Shown piece by piece: positions 44,005 to 55,014 of a stretch of DNA of 64,000 nt (the stretch's first letter is position 1; every line of letters starts with the position of its first letter). The DNA comes from Capra hircus (Eukaryota; Chordata; Mammalia; Artiodactyla; Bovidae), in contig NC_030817.1 of assembly GCF_001704415.2 (NCBI RefSeq), forward strand, positions 31,941,550 through 32,005,549, written 5' to 3'. The notes under the pieces were generated by a model. It was given only the letters and a program-made list of their open reading frames with translations. It did no database searches and was not told the origin of the DNA. The translations under genes were made by a program, and so were the position numbers.

Positions 44005-44945
44005 TATTCACATCCACCTGGAACCTCAGAATGTGACCCTATTTGGAACAAGGACTTTGCAGATGTGATTACGGTAAGGAGCTTGAGATGAGATCATCCT
44101 GGAAGAGGGGAGGGCCCTAAATTCAATGATGAGTTCCCTTATAAGAGATAGAAAAGAAGACCCAGACACACAGAGAGAAAGCCATGTGAAGACAAGGGCA
44201 GAAACAAGAATGAGGCGTCTATAAGGCAAAGAACACTAAGCACTACCTGCAGCCGCCAGACCCTGAAGTTGTTCAGTTGCTCAGTCGTGTCCGACTCCTG
44301 CGACCCCATGGACTACAGCACGCCAGGGTTCCCTGTCCTTAATCATCTCCTGGCGCTTCCTCAAACTCGGGTCCATTGACGCGGTGATGCCATCTACCCA
44401 TCTCATCTTCTATTGTCCCCTTCTCCTGCCTTCAGTCTTTCCTAGAATCAGGGTCTTTTCCAATGGGTTAGCTCTTCACATCAGGTGACCAAAGTATTAG
44501 AGCTTAAGCTTCAGCATAAGTCTTTCCAATGAATAATTAGGATTGAGTTCCTTTAAGACTGACTGGTTTGATCTCCTTGCAGTCCAAGGGACTCTCAAGA
44601 GTCTTCTCCAATACCACAATTCAAAAGCCCCAATTCTTTGGTACTCAGCCCCTGGGAAGAAAAGCTATGACAAACCTATACAGTGTATTAAAAAGCAGAG
44701 ACATTACTTTGCCAACAAAGGTCCATACAGTCAAAGCTATGGTTTTCCAGTAGTCAGTCATGTATGGATATGAGAGTTGGACCCTGAAGAGAGGTGTGGA
44801 ACAGACTCCCACTCAGAGCCTCTGCAGGCAACCAACCTTGCTGACACCTTGATCTGAGACTTCTGGCCTCTAGAACAGTGAGAGAAGAAATATCTGTTGA
44901 TCCAAGTTTGTATAATTTGTTATGGCGGCCCTAGGGAACAGATAC
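44005..44945 (+). repeat. MaLR/MLT1-type LTR interrupted by a BovB
   Basis: Before the insertion: GGAACCTCAGAATGTGACCC, TATTTGGAACAAGGACTTTG, CAGATGTGATTACGGTAAGG, TTATAAGAGATAGAAAAGAA and AAGCCATGTGAAGACAAGG. After it: AACCAACCTTGCTGACACCTT, GATCTGAGACTTCTGGCCTC and TTTGTTATGGCGGCCCTAG. This is the full MLT1-type LTR order. The BovB occupies 44269-44779, and a Bov-tA is inserted at the very 3' end. No internal retroviral region is attached. Confidence 0.85.
44269..44779 (-). mobile_element. BovB insertion with inverted 5' segment
   Basis: Positions 44269-44650 are an antisense BovB 3' end with a (GTT)n start, that is, an (AAC)n tail. At about 44650 the orientation flips: 44651-44779 reads the + sense of the next upstream BovB segment (GAAGAAAAGCTATGAC, AAAGCAGAGACATTACTTTG, GTATGGATATGAGAGTTGGA). 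The two pieces are adjacent in the BovB consensus with only about 11 bases lost at the switch. GACCCTGAAG flanks the whole at 44259-44268 and 44780-44789. The older-group internal sequence (CTTCAGTCTTTCC) agrees with the tail type. Confidence 0.92.
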
Positions 44946-45168
44946 CATGCATGCAAGTGTGCCAAGTTGCTTCAGTTCTGTTCTACTCTTTGCAGCCCTT
45001 GGACTATAGCCTGCCAAGTTCTTCAGTCCATGGGGTTCTCCAGGCAAGAATACTGGAATGGGGTGCCATGCCCCTCTCCAGGGGATCTTCTGAATCCAGG
45101 GATTGAACCCAGGTATCCTGCATTGTAGCAGGATTCTTTATTGACTGAGCCACTAGGGAAATTCATGC
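44946..45168 (-). mobile_element. Bov-tA SINE
   Basis: Antisense Bov-tA from GCATGCAAGTGTGCCAAGTT to GAGCCACTAGGGAAATTC. AACAGATAC is duplicated at 44937-44945 and 45169-45177. Its target is the last bases of the preceding MLT1-type LTR. Confidence 0.94.
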
Positions 45169-45177
45169 AACAGATAC

Positions 45178-45396
45178 AGTGCATAATTATTTTTACACAC
45201 ATCTATGCACATGCACCCACAATTATTACCTTGGAAAGTTTCCGTAAGGATCAGTGGTTCTCACTGAAGGCTGTACTCTCCATATAGAAATATATAACAC
45301 TGATTTGGGTTTCAAATGATTGGAGGATGCTACATTCATACTGATTCCACACAATAAAACACTATTCAGTCATTTGCATGGCTTTTGAATATCAAG
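45178..45396. other. Short unassigned spacer between two SINEs
   Basis: AT-rich; nothing recognised. Confidence 0.3.
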
Positions 45397-45406
45397 AGTC
45401 ATGTAT

Positions 45407-45614
45407 GTGGGCTTTCCTGGTGGCTCAGTGGTAAAAAAAAAATCCTCCTGCAATGTGGGAGACCTAGGTTCAATCCCTGGGAAGATCCCCTGGAGGAGGG
45501 CATGGCAACCTACTCTAGTGTTCTTGCCTGGAGAATTCCACGGACAGAGGAGCCTGGTGGGCTATAGTCATGGGGTCGCAAAGAGTCAGACACAATTGAA
45601 TGACTTTCACTTTC
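45407..45614 (+). mobile_element. Bov-tA SINE
   Basis: Sense Bov-tA: GGGCTTTCCTGGTGGCTCAG (tRNA-like head with an A-box-like TGGCTCAGTGG), B-box-like GGTTCAATCCC, GAAGATCCCCTGGAGGAGGG and CACAATTGAATGACTTTCAC. The duplication is AGTCATGTAT at 45397-45406 and AGTCATTTAT at 45615-45624. A ten-A run interrupts the head. Confidence 0.94.
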
Positions 45615-45837
45615 AGTCATTTATATAGATGAAAAATTGATTTATATGTATTCGAGGCAAGAACCATATGTTGGTGAACAGAAAGTATTTTTGCATAGTT
45701 TCAATACACATGCATTACCTGAAGTTTTTAGGAAATACAATTACTGTAAAGTTAGGGAAGACTGCCTTTTTTTTCGAATCATACCAGCACAATTGTGTTG
45801 GTCTGCATTTGTAGATGTTGCCTCAAAGCATTAACAT

Positions 45838-45866
45838 GGCATGGTGAAACATAATTTCACCATGCC
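45838..45866. other. Perfect 12-bp palindromic hairpin
   Basis: GGCATGGTGAAA (45838-45849) and TTTCACCATGCC (45855-45866) are exact reverse complements separated by CATAA. It lies about 30 bp upstream of the ancient repeat at 45895 and belongs to no repeat I recognise. Confidence 0.9.
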
Positions 45867-45894
45867 TAAAGATTTACATAATGAAATAGATATT

Positions 45895-46495
45895 GTATTA
45901 ATCAGGCTTCTCCTGAATAATACAAAGAGATTTATTATAAGGGACTGACTCACGTGATAGAAGCTGACAAGGCCCAAGATCAGCAGAATGAGTTGGTAAG
46001 TAGGAGACTAAGAAGAGACAATGCTGCAGTTTCAACCTGAAGGTCAAGCAGAGCTGAGGTTTCAGTTCAATTCTGAAGGAAGGAAAACAACCATGTCCCA
46101 GTTTAAAGGCAGCCAGGAAGAAAGAATTGTTCCTTGCCCAGAGGAAGGTCATACTTTTTGATGTATTCAAGCCTTCAACTGATTGGATGAGGCCTACCCA
46201 CATCAGGCAATGGCACCCCACTCCAGTACTCTCGCCTGGAGAATCCCAGGGACAGGGGAGCCTGGTGGGCTGCAGTCCACGGGGTTGCACAGAGTCGGAC
46301 ACAACTGAAGCGACTTAGCAGCAGCAGCAGCCCACATCAGAGAGCACAATTTACATCACTCAGTCTACTGATTTATATGTTAATCTCACCTAAAGACACA
46401 CTCACAGTCACATCCAGAGTAATGTAATGTTTGACCAAACATCTGGGCACATGTGACCCAGTCAAAATGACTCATAACATCAACTACCATAGATA
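45895..46495 (+). repeat. Ancient LTR-type interspersed repeat interrupted by a Bov-A unit
   Basis: TGTATTAATCAGGCTTCTCC, GAGATTTATTATAAGGGACT, CAAGGCCCAAGATCAGCAGA, GCCTTCAACTGATTGGATGA, then after the SINE AGAGAGCACAATTTACATCA, GACCAAACATCTGGGCACAT and GACCCAGTCAAAATGACTCA follow a common mammalian repeat of LTR type. I cannot assign the class name safely. The 134-codon minus frame across it has no retroviral domain. Confidence 0.6.
46207..46330 (+). mobile_element. Single-unit Bov-A SINE (124 bp)
   Basis: Only one monomer is present, starting GCAATGGCACCCCACTCCAG and ending CTGAAGCGACTTAGCAGCAGCAGCAG. CCCACATCAG is duplicated without mismatch at 46197-46206 and 46331-46340. The head resembles the first Bov-A2 unit, while the end (CACAGAGTCGGACACAACTGAAGCGACTTAGCAGC) is that of the second. 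Confidence 0.93.
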
Positions 46496-46789
46496 TTAAT
46501 ATACAAGCTGTTTTTCTTCCAGTTCTACCTCATATTTTACTCAAAAGATTATATTGGTTTCTAAAAATATAGTTGCATAAGAAGGTTATATAATTTCTGA
46601 ATTTCATTTTCAATAGTTAAGAGATCATTAAACATATTCATTATAAGGGAGAGTCACTGACTGTTTCAGGGTTGAGCAGAGCTAATCTAGACGTGCTACA
46701 TTCTACTGTGACGGCTTCATAGTTCTCCACATGTGGACATGCCATGATGCATTTAATTAATTAACACTTCGGTAGTTCCTTTTTTTCTT
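46496..46789. other. Unassigned AT-rich spacer
   Basis: Nothing recognised. Confidence 0.3.
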
Positions 46790-46930
46790 TTTTTACTATT
46801 ACTAAAAATCTCATGGACAATACCCTCATACATATATCTTTGCACATTTTATAATATTTCTGTCTAATAGATTCCTCAAGAAAGATTTCCTCAGAAGAGT
46901 ATGCACATTTAAAAGGTTGATAGACACTTC
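46790..46930 (-). repeat. Ancient LINE fragment, antisense
   Basis: GGACAATACCCTCATACATA, TATCTTTGCACATTTTATAA, TTTCTGTCTAATAGATTCCT and ATGCACATTTAAAAGGTTGA resemble antisense L1M/L2-age LINE sequence. Confidence 0.55.
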
Positions 46931-47127
46931 AGCAGTAGGTTCTAAGACATGAACCATTTCTTCAAAGGAAATTATATACGGTGGTGGTTGAAAAATGTTG
47001 CTTCTCATACTGGTAAACAAAAGATACAGCCATCAAGCTATAACAGCCACTGTAGTTACCCCCCAACTGTGCATCCTTAGGGGATTCAGGATGGAGAAAA
47101 GCAGGATACTGCCCCTAGAGAGTTAAA

Positions 47128-47306
47128 AGTGTGTATTAGTTGCTCAGTTGTGTCCGACTCATTGCAGGACCATGGGCTGTAGCCTGCTAGGCTCCTCTGT
47201 CCATGGAATTCTGGCAAGAATACTGGACTGGGTAGCCATTCCCTTCTCCAGGGGATATTCCTGACCCAGGGATTGAACCTGGGTCTCCTGAATTGCAAGC
47301 AGATTC
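47128..47306 (-). mobile_element. Bov-tA SINE, slightly 5'-truncated
   Basis: Antisense Bov-tA: GTATTAGTTGCTCAGTTGTG, CCATTCCCTTCTCCAGGGGA, GATTGAACCTGGGTCTCCTG and AATTGCAAGCAGATTC. It stops about 25 bp short of the tRNA-derived 5' end. AGAGAGTTAAA near 47117-47127 and AGAGAGTCAAG near 47307-47317 are a probable diverged target duplication. Confidence 0.9.
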
Positions 47307-47989
47307 AGAGAGTCAAGGTGAACATTAAAAAAAAAAAAATGATTTCAATAAGCCCAGACTCTTGCATCTTCCCATACACAGAAAAACTCACTAAATTCAT
47401 TAACCCGAGATGTCTGGTTTTCTGTAATTAACAGTAACACTTTGATGTTCCTACCACCAGGTTTTTGTTGCAAAACTCTTACATACCCTGGCTCCTCCAT
47501 CACTTCTTCAGAGCAGTCCCTCAGAGCCACCTGGGAAGCTGTCTTCTGGACTTAAGTCTTCAGTCTTTCCTGCCAGATAAAACATAATTCTCAACTTTTA
47601 GGCTGTGCTTTTTTTTTTTTTCCCCAATCAACAATACCAGTAACTATAAAACAGATATAAGTAGACCTGCTTTTGGAAAAGGATGAAAATCCAGAAGACC
47701 CACCCATTCCTTTCTTGGCCAAGGCAATCCCCGGGTGTCTTGCCAGAGCTCCTCAGGCTTCAAGAGCATAGCTTGAAAACACTGGCCCTGAGATGAAATC
47801 TGCCCCTTTCTTGGTGGTTTAGGCTTTGCAAGGCTGACCTCCCCTATGAGACACCTTGATAGCTTCCTTCTCACTCCCTCTGACATCTAGCTTATCATCA
47901 TCAGGTTAAATCGTGGTCCATGTATCAACTGTATAGGCCAACCCACTAGAATCCCATGCTATCTTCATTATCATTATTTACTTTCTTGA
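47307..47989. other. Non-repetitive stretch
   Basis: Nothing recognised. An A-run (about 47328-47340) and T-runs (about 47608-47621, 47993-48006) are present. Confidence 0.35.
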
Positions 47990-48560
47990 AATGTTTTTTT
48001 TTTTTTGAAATGTTCTAAATACATGTACTGAAAAGTCCATAACATGTAAACATGCAGCTTAATAAAATAGTGTAATGCACATATTGACAGAGCCACTACA
48101 ATGATAAAGAAATAAAATAGCACCTCAGACACAACCACTTCACTCCTTGCCAAAGGTAATCACCATACTGATATTTATGGTTGTCATTTCATTGTTTCTC
48201 TTTGCACTTTCACTCCAGTGTATACTGTATATAAGTTAATACACCAGAGTTTATTTTTTGCCTGTTCAGGGACTTTGTATCAAGGGGCTAATATAGCGTG
48301 CATTTTCTGTTCTTTGGTACATTATTTTTGTGAAGTTTGTACATGCTGGTACATATGGCTGCAGCTTTAAAACATTTTTATTGCTATGCTGCATTTAATT
48401 CTATGAATATATCACAATTTATTTTTCCATTCCATTGCTAATGAACATTTGGTTGTTTTTCAGTTTAAGGCTATTAAATAATGCTGCTAAGAACTCTCTT
48501 ATACATGTCTTTTGGTTCCCATAGTCCTGCATTTCTATTTCACACATTACTGGAGATACA
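47990..48560 (-). repeat. Ancient L1M (L1MC/L1ME age) 3' region, antisense
   Basis: AAGTCCATAACATGTAAACA, CACTCCTTGCCAAAGGTAAT, TGCCTGTTCAGGGACTTTGT, GTACATGCTGGTACATATGG, TTATTTTTCCATTCCATTGC, GAACATTTGGTTGTTTTTCA and AATAATGCTGCTAAGAAC follow antisense L1M ORF2/3' UTR in order. Confidence 0.8.
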
Positions 48561-48744
48561 ATTGTTGGAATATATGATATGAACCTGAGCTTTCCATTCT
48601 AGGTTACTCTACTAAATAAACAACTCTACTGATTGGTTTGAAAAAGTATTTGTCCTGTAGATTACTTGATAACCATGTGTAATTGCAATCATCATTTTCT
48701 CAGATATCCCCCATAATATTTTATAAAATGGAGGATTGTATGGA

Positions 48745-48895
48745 GTGTCTTTTGGGTTGATGAAATGTTCTAAAATTACATAGTAGTTATGGTTGCACAA
48801 CTTTAATAAACACCAAACCCCTCTGAACTCTACACTCTGAAAGGATGGATTTTATGGCATGGGAATTATATGTCAATTAGGTTGTTATAAATAAA
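48745..48895 (+). repeat. Ancient L1 3' terminus
   Basis: GTCTTTTGGGTTGATGAAAT, GTTCTAAAATTACATAGTAG, TATGGTTGCACAACTTTAAT, CACTCTGAAAGGATGGATTTTATGG-type sequence and GGAATTATATGTCAATTAGG match the end of an old mammalian L1 in the sense direction, facing away from the L1M just upstream. Confidence 0.75.
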
Positions 48896-49369
48896 CAAGT
48901 TTTAAAACATGATGATAAGAATTCAGGATTGTTGATGACAGAAGCAGTATAATAGGGGACTTTTTCGACCTCCAACCATCCTACCAGGAATTATTGTGGG
49001 GGAGGGGAGAGGCAAGGAGCAGAAGAATGTGATGGGGAAGTAAAGAAGGAGAGAAGGCAGTAAGAAACTGGTAGATTTAGACAGCAGCTTAGGAAAATAT
49101 TATGGCCATTTGTATTATCTGATTATGGTAAATAAAGACAAGAAAATAGAACAGAATTGATGGGCTACTTTAAGTTTATGTATTTAAATATAATTTAACA
49201 TACAGCACCTCTCTATATGCCAAAGAGTGTTGATATGTTCATGGAGTACACAAGGGAAAGTGAGTTGCAAGGATGAACTCAGGGTCACAGGGCTAATATA
49301 TAGAGATAACAATAGCAACACTGTAGCTAACACTACTAATTCACATTTACTTTTGTGTCATAAAGTTTT

Positions 49370-49450
49370 CAATCCTGGCTGTACCACTTACTATCTGCGT
49401 AACATTGTGCAAGTTACTTAGCTTTTATTGACCTTACTTCTTTCATCCAA
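49370..49450 (+). repeat. MIR SINE fragment
   Basis: ATCCTGGCTGTACCACTTAC, TATCTGCGTAACATTGTGCA and AGTTACTTAGC match the middle of MIR. Short. Confidence 0.7.
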
Positions 49451-52327
49451 CAAGCTACTATTGTGCATTTCAGTTCCAGAAATGTTGTCACAGGAATTGC
49501 CACTGTCTCCCCACTTTAGTGGAGGATGTGCAGTCATAGACGCATCAGTTAGAAGGCTTGCACACCTACCCTTCACCCCACACCCCTGACACAATCACCT
49601 TAATGGAATAAGACTGTTGGCACCAGATAGGAATATCCTTGTGTCAAGAGAACACAGAAAACTGCTGTTCTGCCTGAAATTAAAGAAAAGGGAAAATACT
49701 GTCTCAACAAATCATCCTATCACACAAGCATCCTACTAGCTGAAGAATTCTAAGCAGCATAACTACAAAAGCCCTTGCTTGAACTGTGTGCTATTCTGTG
49801 CCTCTTAAAGATAGGGGGTGAAAAACAATGTTTTAAAATCCACAAATGATTCTTTGAAATAATACCTTTTTATTTATTTATTTTTGGATGCAGTGGTGAA
49901 TAAGTTAATTTTTGTTAACACACACGTAACACAATTTATACATCCATTTTGTTCATTGAGAAGATTTGGGACATGTAGAAGTGCCCAGAAAATTCCAACA
50001 GTCTGTTGTTATCAATCGCATCAGGGTGACCACTTCAGCGGTTGAATGTCACTCTCTATAACACTTTTCCTCTATAAATGAAAGTCTTGTTTTATAACTG
50101 GCCTGGATGCTTCTGATTTTATTGGAACTATACTAAGAAGTTGGTTTGCTGTGAATTCCTTCCTTGTGGCTAAAGGTGCATGAATTCAATACAGTGTCTG
50201 AGCCGCCACTAGGTCTCACACCACCCATGTCCCAGGTGGAATTAAATGTCCTCGAGTAGGCTGCTTTGAAATTCTAGTTTTAAAAGCATGCTTTTTAGAG
50301 CAGCAAAGCACAAATGACTGTGTATATATTTACTGCACTTTATGCATCCTGTGTATAAAAGATGAATTGAACATTTATGAGGGTCTTCCTCTGAAAATTT
50401 ACAGATCATAATAGAAAGTATGTTTTTGCATTTTTACCAAAACCTCAGACTCCAACAGACTGAGGACTTGATGGAGCCAAGAAATAAAAAGAGGGAGCTG
50501 ATTACCACAATATATAGCTTTCTTGGCACAAATAGATCTGTTTCACTCACCCAGGCCTCGAGGCAAAGGAACAAAAGAAGCTGGGCAGTTTCAGCACCCT
50601 TTGCCCACATCTGCCCGTGTTCTGCCCTTTTTCTCCTCAAAGAGAGGGAGGGGAGTAGAGGCAGGCAGTGCCCATGAGTTCTGAAAACTAACATAAAGGG
50701 AGATCTTGGGGACCCTTTTTATCTTTTCCCATCACATATCTAGTACATTTTTCTTGACTTTCAAATTTTTAAATTACCATACATCATTCAAACAGCAGAG
50801 GTCTAATTATAACAGCCTCCAAATGTTTGCATTAAGTAAGCTGACTTATTGCCAAGGTGATCTAGAAACAAACATTCACTGCATTTATTGTTTGAAAAGT
50901 ATTTAAATATGCTTGACTTCCTCTCAGCTGCCTACAGGGAACAGTCAGGGTCCAACAGGGAAACGACTTTATCATTTCTTAATAAAGGGAAATCAATGCA
51001 GGGAATTAGGCACAAGGGTGAAAGAAGAGTTGAGAGCCAAACAAGAGAGCAAGGCAAACCAGAGATGAGCAATGGCAGAGAAAGCCAAAGGGAGGCAGCG
51101 GGGTTTCCAGAGCCCAGAGCCAAAGTCACAGGACAGTAGCTGGCACCTCAGTGGAGCTGTCCAGGGGAGCGGAGTCACGGGGCACACGCAGCCATGCTGA
51201 AGACAGCATTCACAGCGGAGAGCTGTCCTGCGTGTGCCCTTCCCCCTGCAACCCCCAGCCTCCTCCTGTTCTCACATTGTCCAAAGCCAGAAGCCAGCTG
51301 ACACAGCAGGCTGGGAGTCATCCCGTAGGCAGGTGTCAGCCCCACTGCCTTAGAGAGTAGAGCCGGGGGAGAGAAACGGGCCTGAGGGCACAATGAGATC
51401 ACATCTTCCTTCGCCATGCTCTGACTTCTTAAACTAAAGAAAAAAATATATCTGAAATGAATTCTCCAGCTTATTGGACAGTGGGAAAGACTAGGTTCTG
51501 AAGGCTGCAGCAGCCAGAGAAACGCTGCCTTAGCTCACTTCCCCTCCCCTAGGGTAGCATCCGTCGTCACAGGTCTTCAGCAGAAGGTCTGTCCAATGGG
51601 ACCCGTCACAGACTCAGGCAGGGGACCGGTTGCCTTTTTCCTGACTGTCTTACACTGTCTCAGTATTTTCTCATATTTATTCACACAGGAATGCTTGTGC
51701 GGCATTTTATGAGCTGTCATGAGGGAGAATGGCTGTAGCATAAGTCCAAGGCTGACAGGGTGCTTTCACCTCACGTCTTCCAGAGCTTGGAGGTACAAGG
51801 AGAGAAGAGAAGAGAAAATGTAATGTGAACAAGTGGTGAGTTACAGCTCCTGTACTTTTGGGGAAGTGGCTAGAATAGAATCACCTTCCTTTTCTTATTC
51901 TTCTCTTTTTTAAGGAGAAATAAATACACCTAAGAGAAATATTCTGGCTATCTAAGGGTGGGGAACAAGAGTGGTTAGAAGGAAACAGCTGGAATGTGTC
52001 TGCAGTGGGAGAGGACAAAAAGGCTCTTTCTGTGCCATCAGTGAATCGTTGCTGCGAGAAAGCCGAAACAGCAACCTCTTTGCGGCCAAAACAATTCTCC
52101 CCGAGGCCAGTTCCCAGCTTCCCACGCACACCCGGGACACTCCCAGCCGTCTGGCAATGCTGAGTGCTTCTTGACTGACCAGTGCCTCAGATCACAATGG
52201 AAGTTGCCATGTCTAAGGGACCTTGGCATCACACATGATGGAGGGGCAAGGGGGGTCTGGGCAAGCCCTGGAGACAGGACACTGGCTGACGTGAGGAAAG
52301 AGAGGAAACTGTTTCCTTCAATATAAC
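49451..52327. other. Longest repeat-poor stretch, GC- and CpG-richer in its second half
   Basis: No interspersed repeat was recognised over almost 2.9 kb. From about 50500 to 52300 base composition rises and CpG dinucleotides are retained in clusters, especially 51080-51660 and 52045-52160, where I count eight CpG in about 115 bp. No frame has a domain and no splice-supported exon is obvious. It could be a regulatory element or part of a non-coding transcript. Confidence 0.5.
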
Positions 52328-52334
52328 TGGCATC

Positions 52335-52461
52335 AGTCAGTCAGTTCAGTGGCTCAGTCATGTCCGACTCTGTGACCCCATAGACTGCAACTCGCCAGGC
52401 CTACCTGTCCATCCCCAACTCCCAGAGCTCGCTCAAACTCATTTCCATCAAGGTGGTGATG
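52335..52461 (-). mobile_element. BovB 3' tail, 127 bp
   Basis: Antisense BovB end: AGTCAGTCAGTTCAGTGGCTC, CAGTCATGTCCGACTCTGTG, CCATCCCCAACTCCCAGAGC and CTCATTTCCATCAAGGTGGT. TGGCATC is duplicated at 52328-52334 and 52462-52468. Confidence 0.92.
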
Positions 52462-52468
52462 TGGCATC

Positions 52469-52695
52469 TATTGAGCACTTGTGTACGCCAGGTTCTCTGT
52501 TGTCTTGTTGAATCTTCCCTGAAGCCCTCTGAGGTCACCATTCTCAGTTTTCTCCTTTCACAGATGAGGATCCTGAGGCTTGAGGTTGGGTTATTTGTCC
52601 AGTGTCATGCAGCTAGTAAACTGAGATTTGAGACTCTAACTGAGGTCTGTCTCTCTCCTCATATCCAAAGCTCTTCATCACTGTGCTACTCTATA
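52469..52695 (-). repeat. MIR SINE, antisense
   Basis: ATTGAGCACTTGTGTACGCC, TTTCACAGATGAGGATCCTG, TATTTGTCCAGTGTCATGCA and CTAGTAAACTGAGATTTGAG follow antisense MIR. The BovB tail landed at its edge. Confidence 0.85.
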
Positions 52696-55014
52696 TATCG
52701 GCTCTGAAGGAAACTCCATGGACAGTTTCCATGTTCAGTGCAAACAGTCACTGACCTCTTCACCCATGATTTATGGAAGAGATAGTAATGCAGAATCATT
52801 GCTTGTTTGCTCTGTGTAATGTCTGAATGCAAATAATCAGTGAACTCTTGCTATCTATTTAGTCTAAATGATAGTCATATGGTATCTGCTGATGTTCTAG
52901 AAGCTACTATGTTCTGAATCTCTCCAGCAACACAAACCCTAGAGAAGAAATGCTCTATTCCTGCAACTTTTCTTTCCCATACCTTCTCTCAGCTGAAATC
53001 ACCCAAGACTGGACTCTTTAGGTTCAGATCCTGGTCAATTCTGGAGTGACTCCTAACTTCACCATCAGGGTAATTACTTATTATAACAGTGTTTTGCCCA
53101 GGATCCAACATACTTGTAAAGAAGGATAGTTAATTCAGGTGCCCACTCCATCCTCCTCTCTGCCAGCCCATATACACAGACCCACATACATGCAGCTCTC
53201 ATCTCGGCTGCATTGCTGGAGTCCAAGAAGCTCATCTCTATTGTGGAGACACTTCTCCCTGGATTCTTACAACATTTATAGAACTGAAGCAGCATCGGTG
53301 GCAAATACATTGCACATATACTGCCAGTTTCCTTTCCTGCGCCCAGAGTTAGGGTGATCATTCAAGTTGTTACTCAACCAGCATTGAGAATGCACAGAAC
53401 TAAATTACATGAAGACAACAGGTATGAGCCCCGGCAGTCTCACAGGAGCATTGCTCGTTGATCCTATCCTTCGCATCAGTGATCCTGGCAGCCCTTCAGA
53501 GATGAAAACTAGGCATAATCATATAATTGGCACTTTAGGACACTTAATGCTCATGTTTACGTGCACGCTACTTATTTCACTTTCTCAGTGTGAAAAAGTG
53601 GAGTGTCTACTCTGCAAATTTCCAAGGCAAGGAGCAATGAACTCTTCAAAGAAAAGGAAGCCATAATCTCTGCCCACAAATAGATTAGTTTTGAAGTCTA
53701 GTTTCTCTGCCCACAAATAGTCTAGTTTTGAAGGAAAGACAATATGAATAAATGTATAAATAAGTGCATTTTATGAGTGCAAGCATTCTGTTCCATGAAT
53801 GTTTAGTGAATTTCCCAGGGCAAATGAGAAGACCAGCTAGCAATCTGTAAGGCAACTTAGGCTAGAAGGTAAACATAAAAGAATATAGCTCAGATTTTAG
53901 ATTCAAAAAGTCCTGGATTCAAATCCTAAAACTGTATTTTCTAGATGGGTAAAAAGGTGGAAAACAGAAAATAAGTTGGGGGGAGGGGATAGTCTTGTAG
54001 AACTGAGCCCTTAACCTGTGGACTCTGATGCCCTCTCTCACTCCGGGCACCCCCACAAGGAGAGCATCAGAACCGAGTTCAGCTGTAGGACACTCGGCTG
54101 CATCAGAGGATTGCCTGATGGTGTGGCGACACCAACCACGAATACCCTGCCACCACCACCACACTGGAATCTGGGTGAGAGAGTCACGGGCACTTGAACC
54201 TCACCAAGTGCCCCAGTCACCAGAATGGGAATTCAACAGGAAGATTTCCTAGAATGAGATTCCAGGTGGCCCTTAAAGGATGAGCTGGATTTTAAAAGAC
54301 AGAACAAAGTCCTCAGGGGAGGATAAATTTTTTCAGATACTTTGGAACACATGATTCTACAGAAGGCAGGTATTCTGTGAAAAGTAACTAGTTTAGCAAG
54401 ATTCCTCTAAGTACCACATTAGTACCTGGAGGCCAGTTTAATGTGAATTGCAATGAATATTTTCAAGCCAGACAAACCGTCTGCAAGATTACTGAGGATG
54501 CACAGAGTGCTATAATGACCTAGAAGCAGAGGACCATAGGCATTGGAAAAGAACTTGTGTAGAGCCAGTCTCTTGGGAAGATTCAGATACAGGGTTTAAA
54601 TTTTATGAAGCATTATGATTCTCAGTGATGAATGAAGAAAGCTAAAGCAAAAGTACTTTGCCAAAACTGAAAGAGGGTCTGAAAGACTTGACAACAGTGG
54701 CAATTCTGCCTGCCAATGCTGTGGAATAATTCATGAACCACATAGCAATTGAGTGGTTTAGCAACAATTACGAGATGATGAATGCATACTTGGAAATGGT
54801 ACTTTTTCTGCAATAATAACAAGTTAACAAATTCTAGGTTACTCCTATTTCTGAGAGTTTGAGGAGACAATTAAAAATGCATAGGTATAACCCTGACTTG
54901 TTGAAGACCCCGATGATCCATAAAGACTTTATGAGTAAGAGCTTTCTACATTTGGAAAAATGTAGAATCTACATAACTCAAGGATACATTGGTCTGGTTT
55001 TATATTTACTTAGT
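52696..55014. other. Mostly non-repetitive stretch with a 37-bp tandem duplication and a MIR scrap
   Basis: TCTCTGCCCACAAATAG...TTTTGAAG is present twice with a 37-bp period at 53667-53740, almost identical, so the duplication is recent. At 53885-53940 AAAGTCCTGGATTCAAATCC is a MIR scrap. No gene was recognised; the frames at 53919-54252 and 54622-54870 have no domain. Confidence 0.45.
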
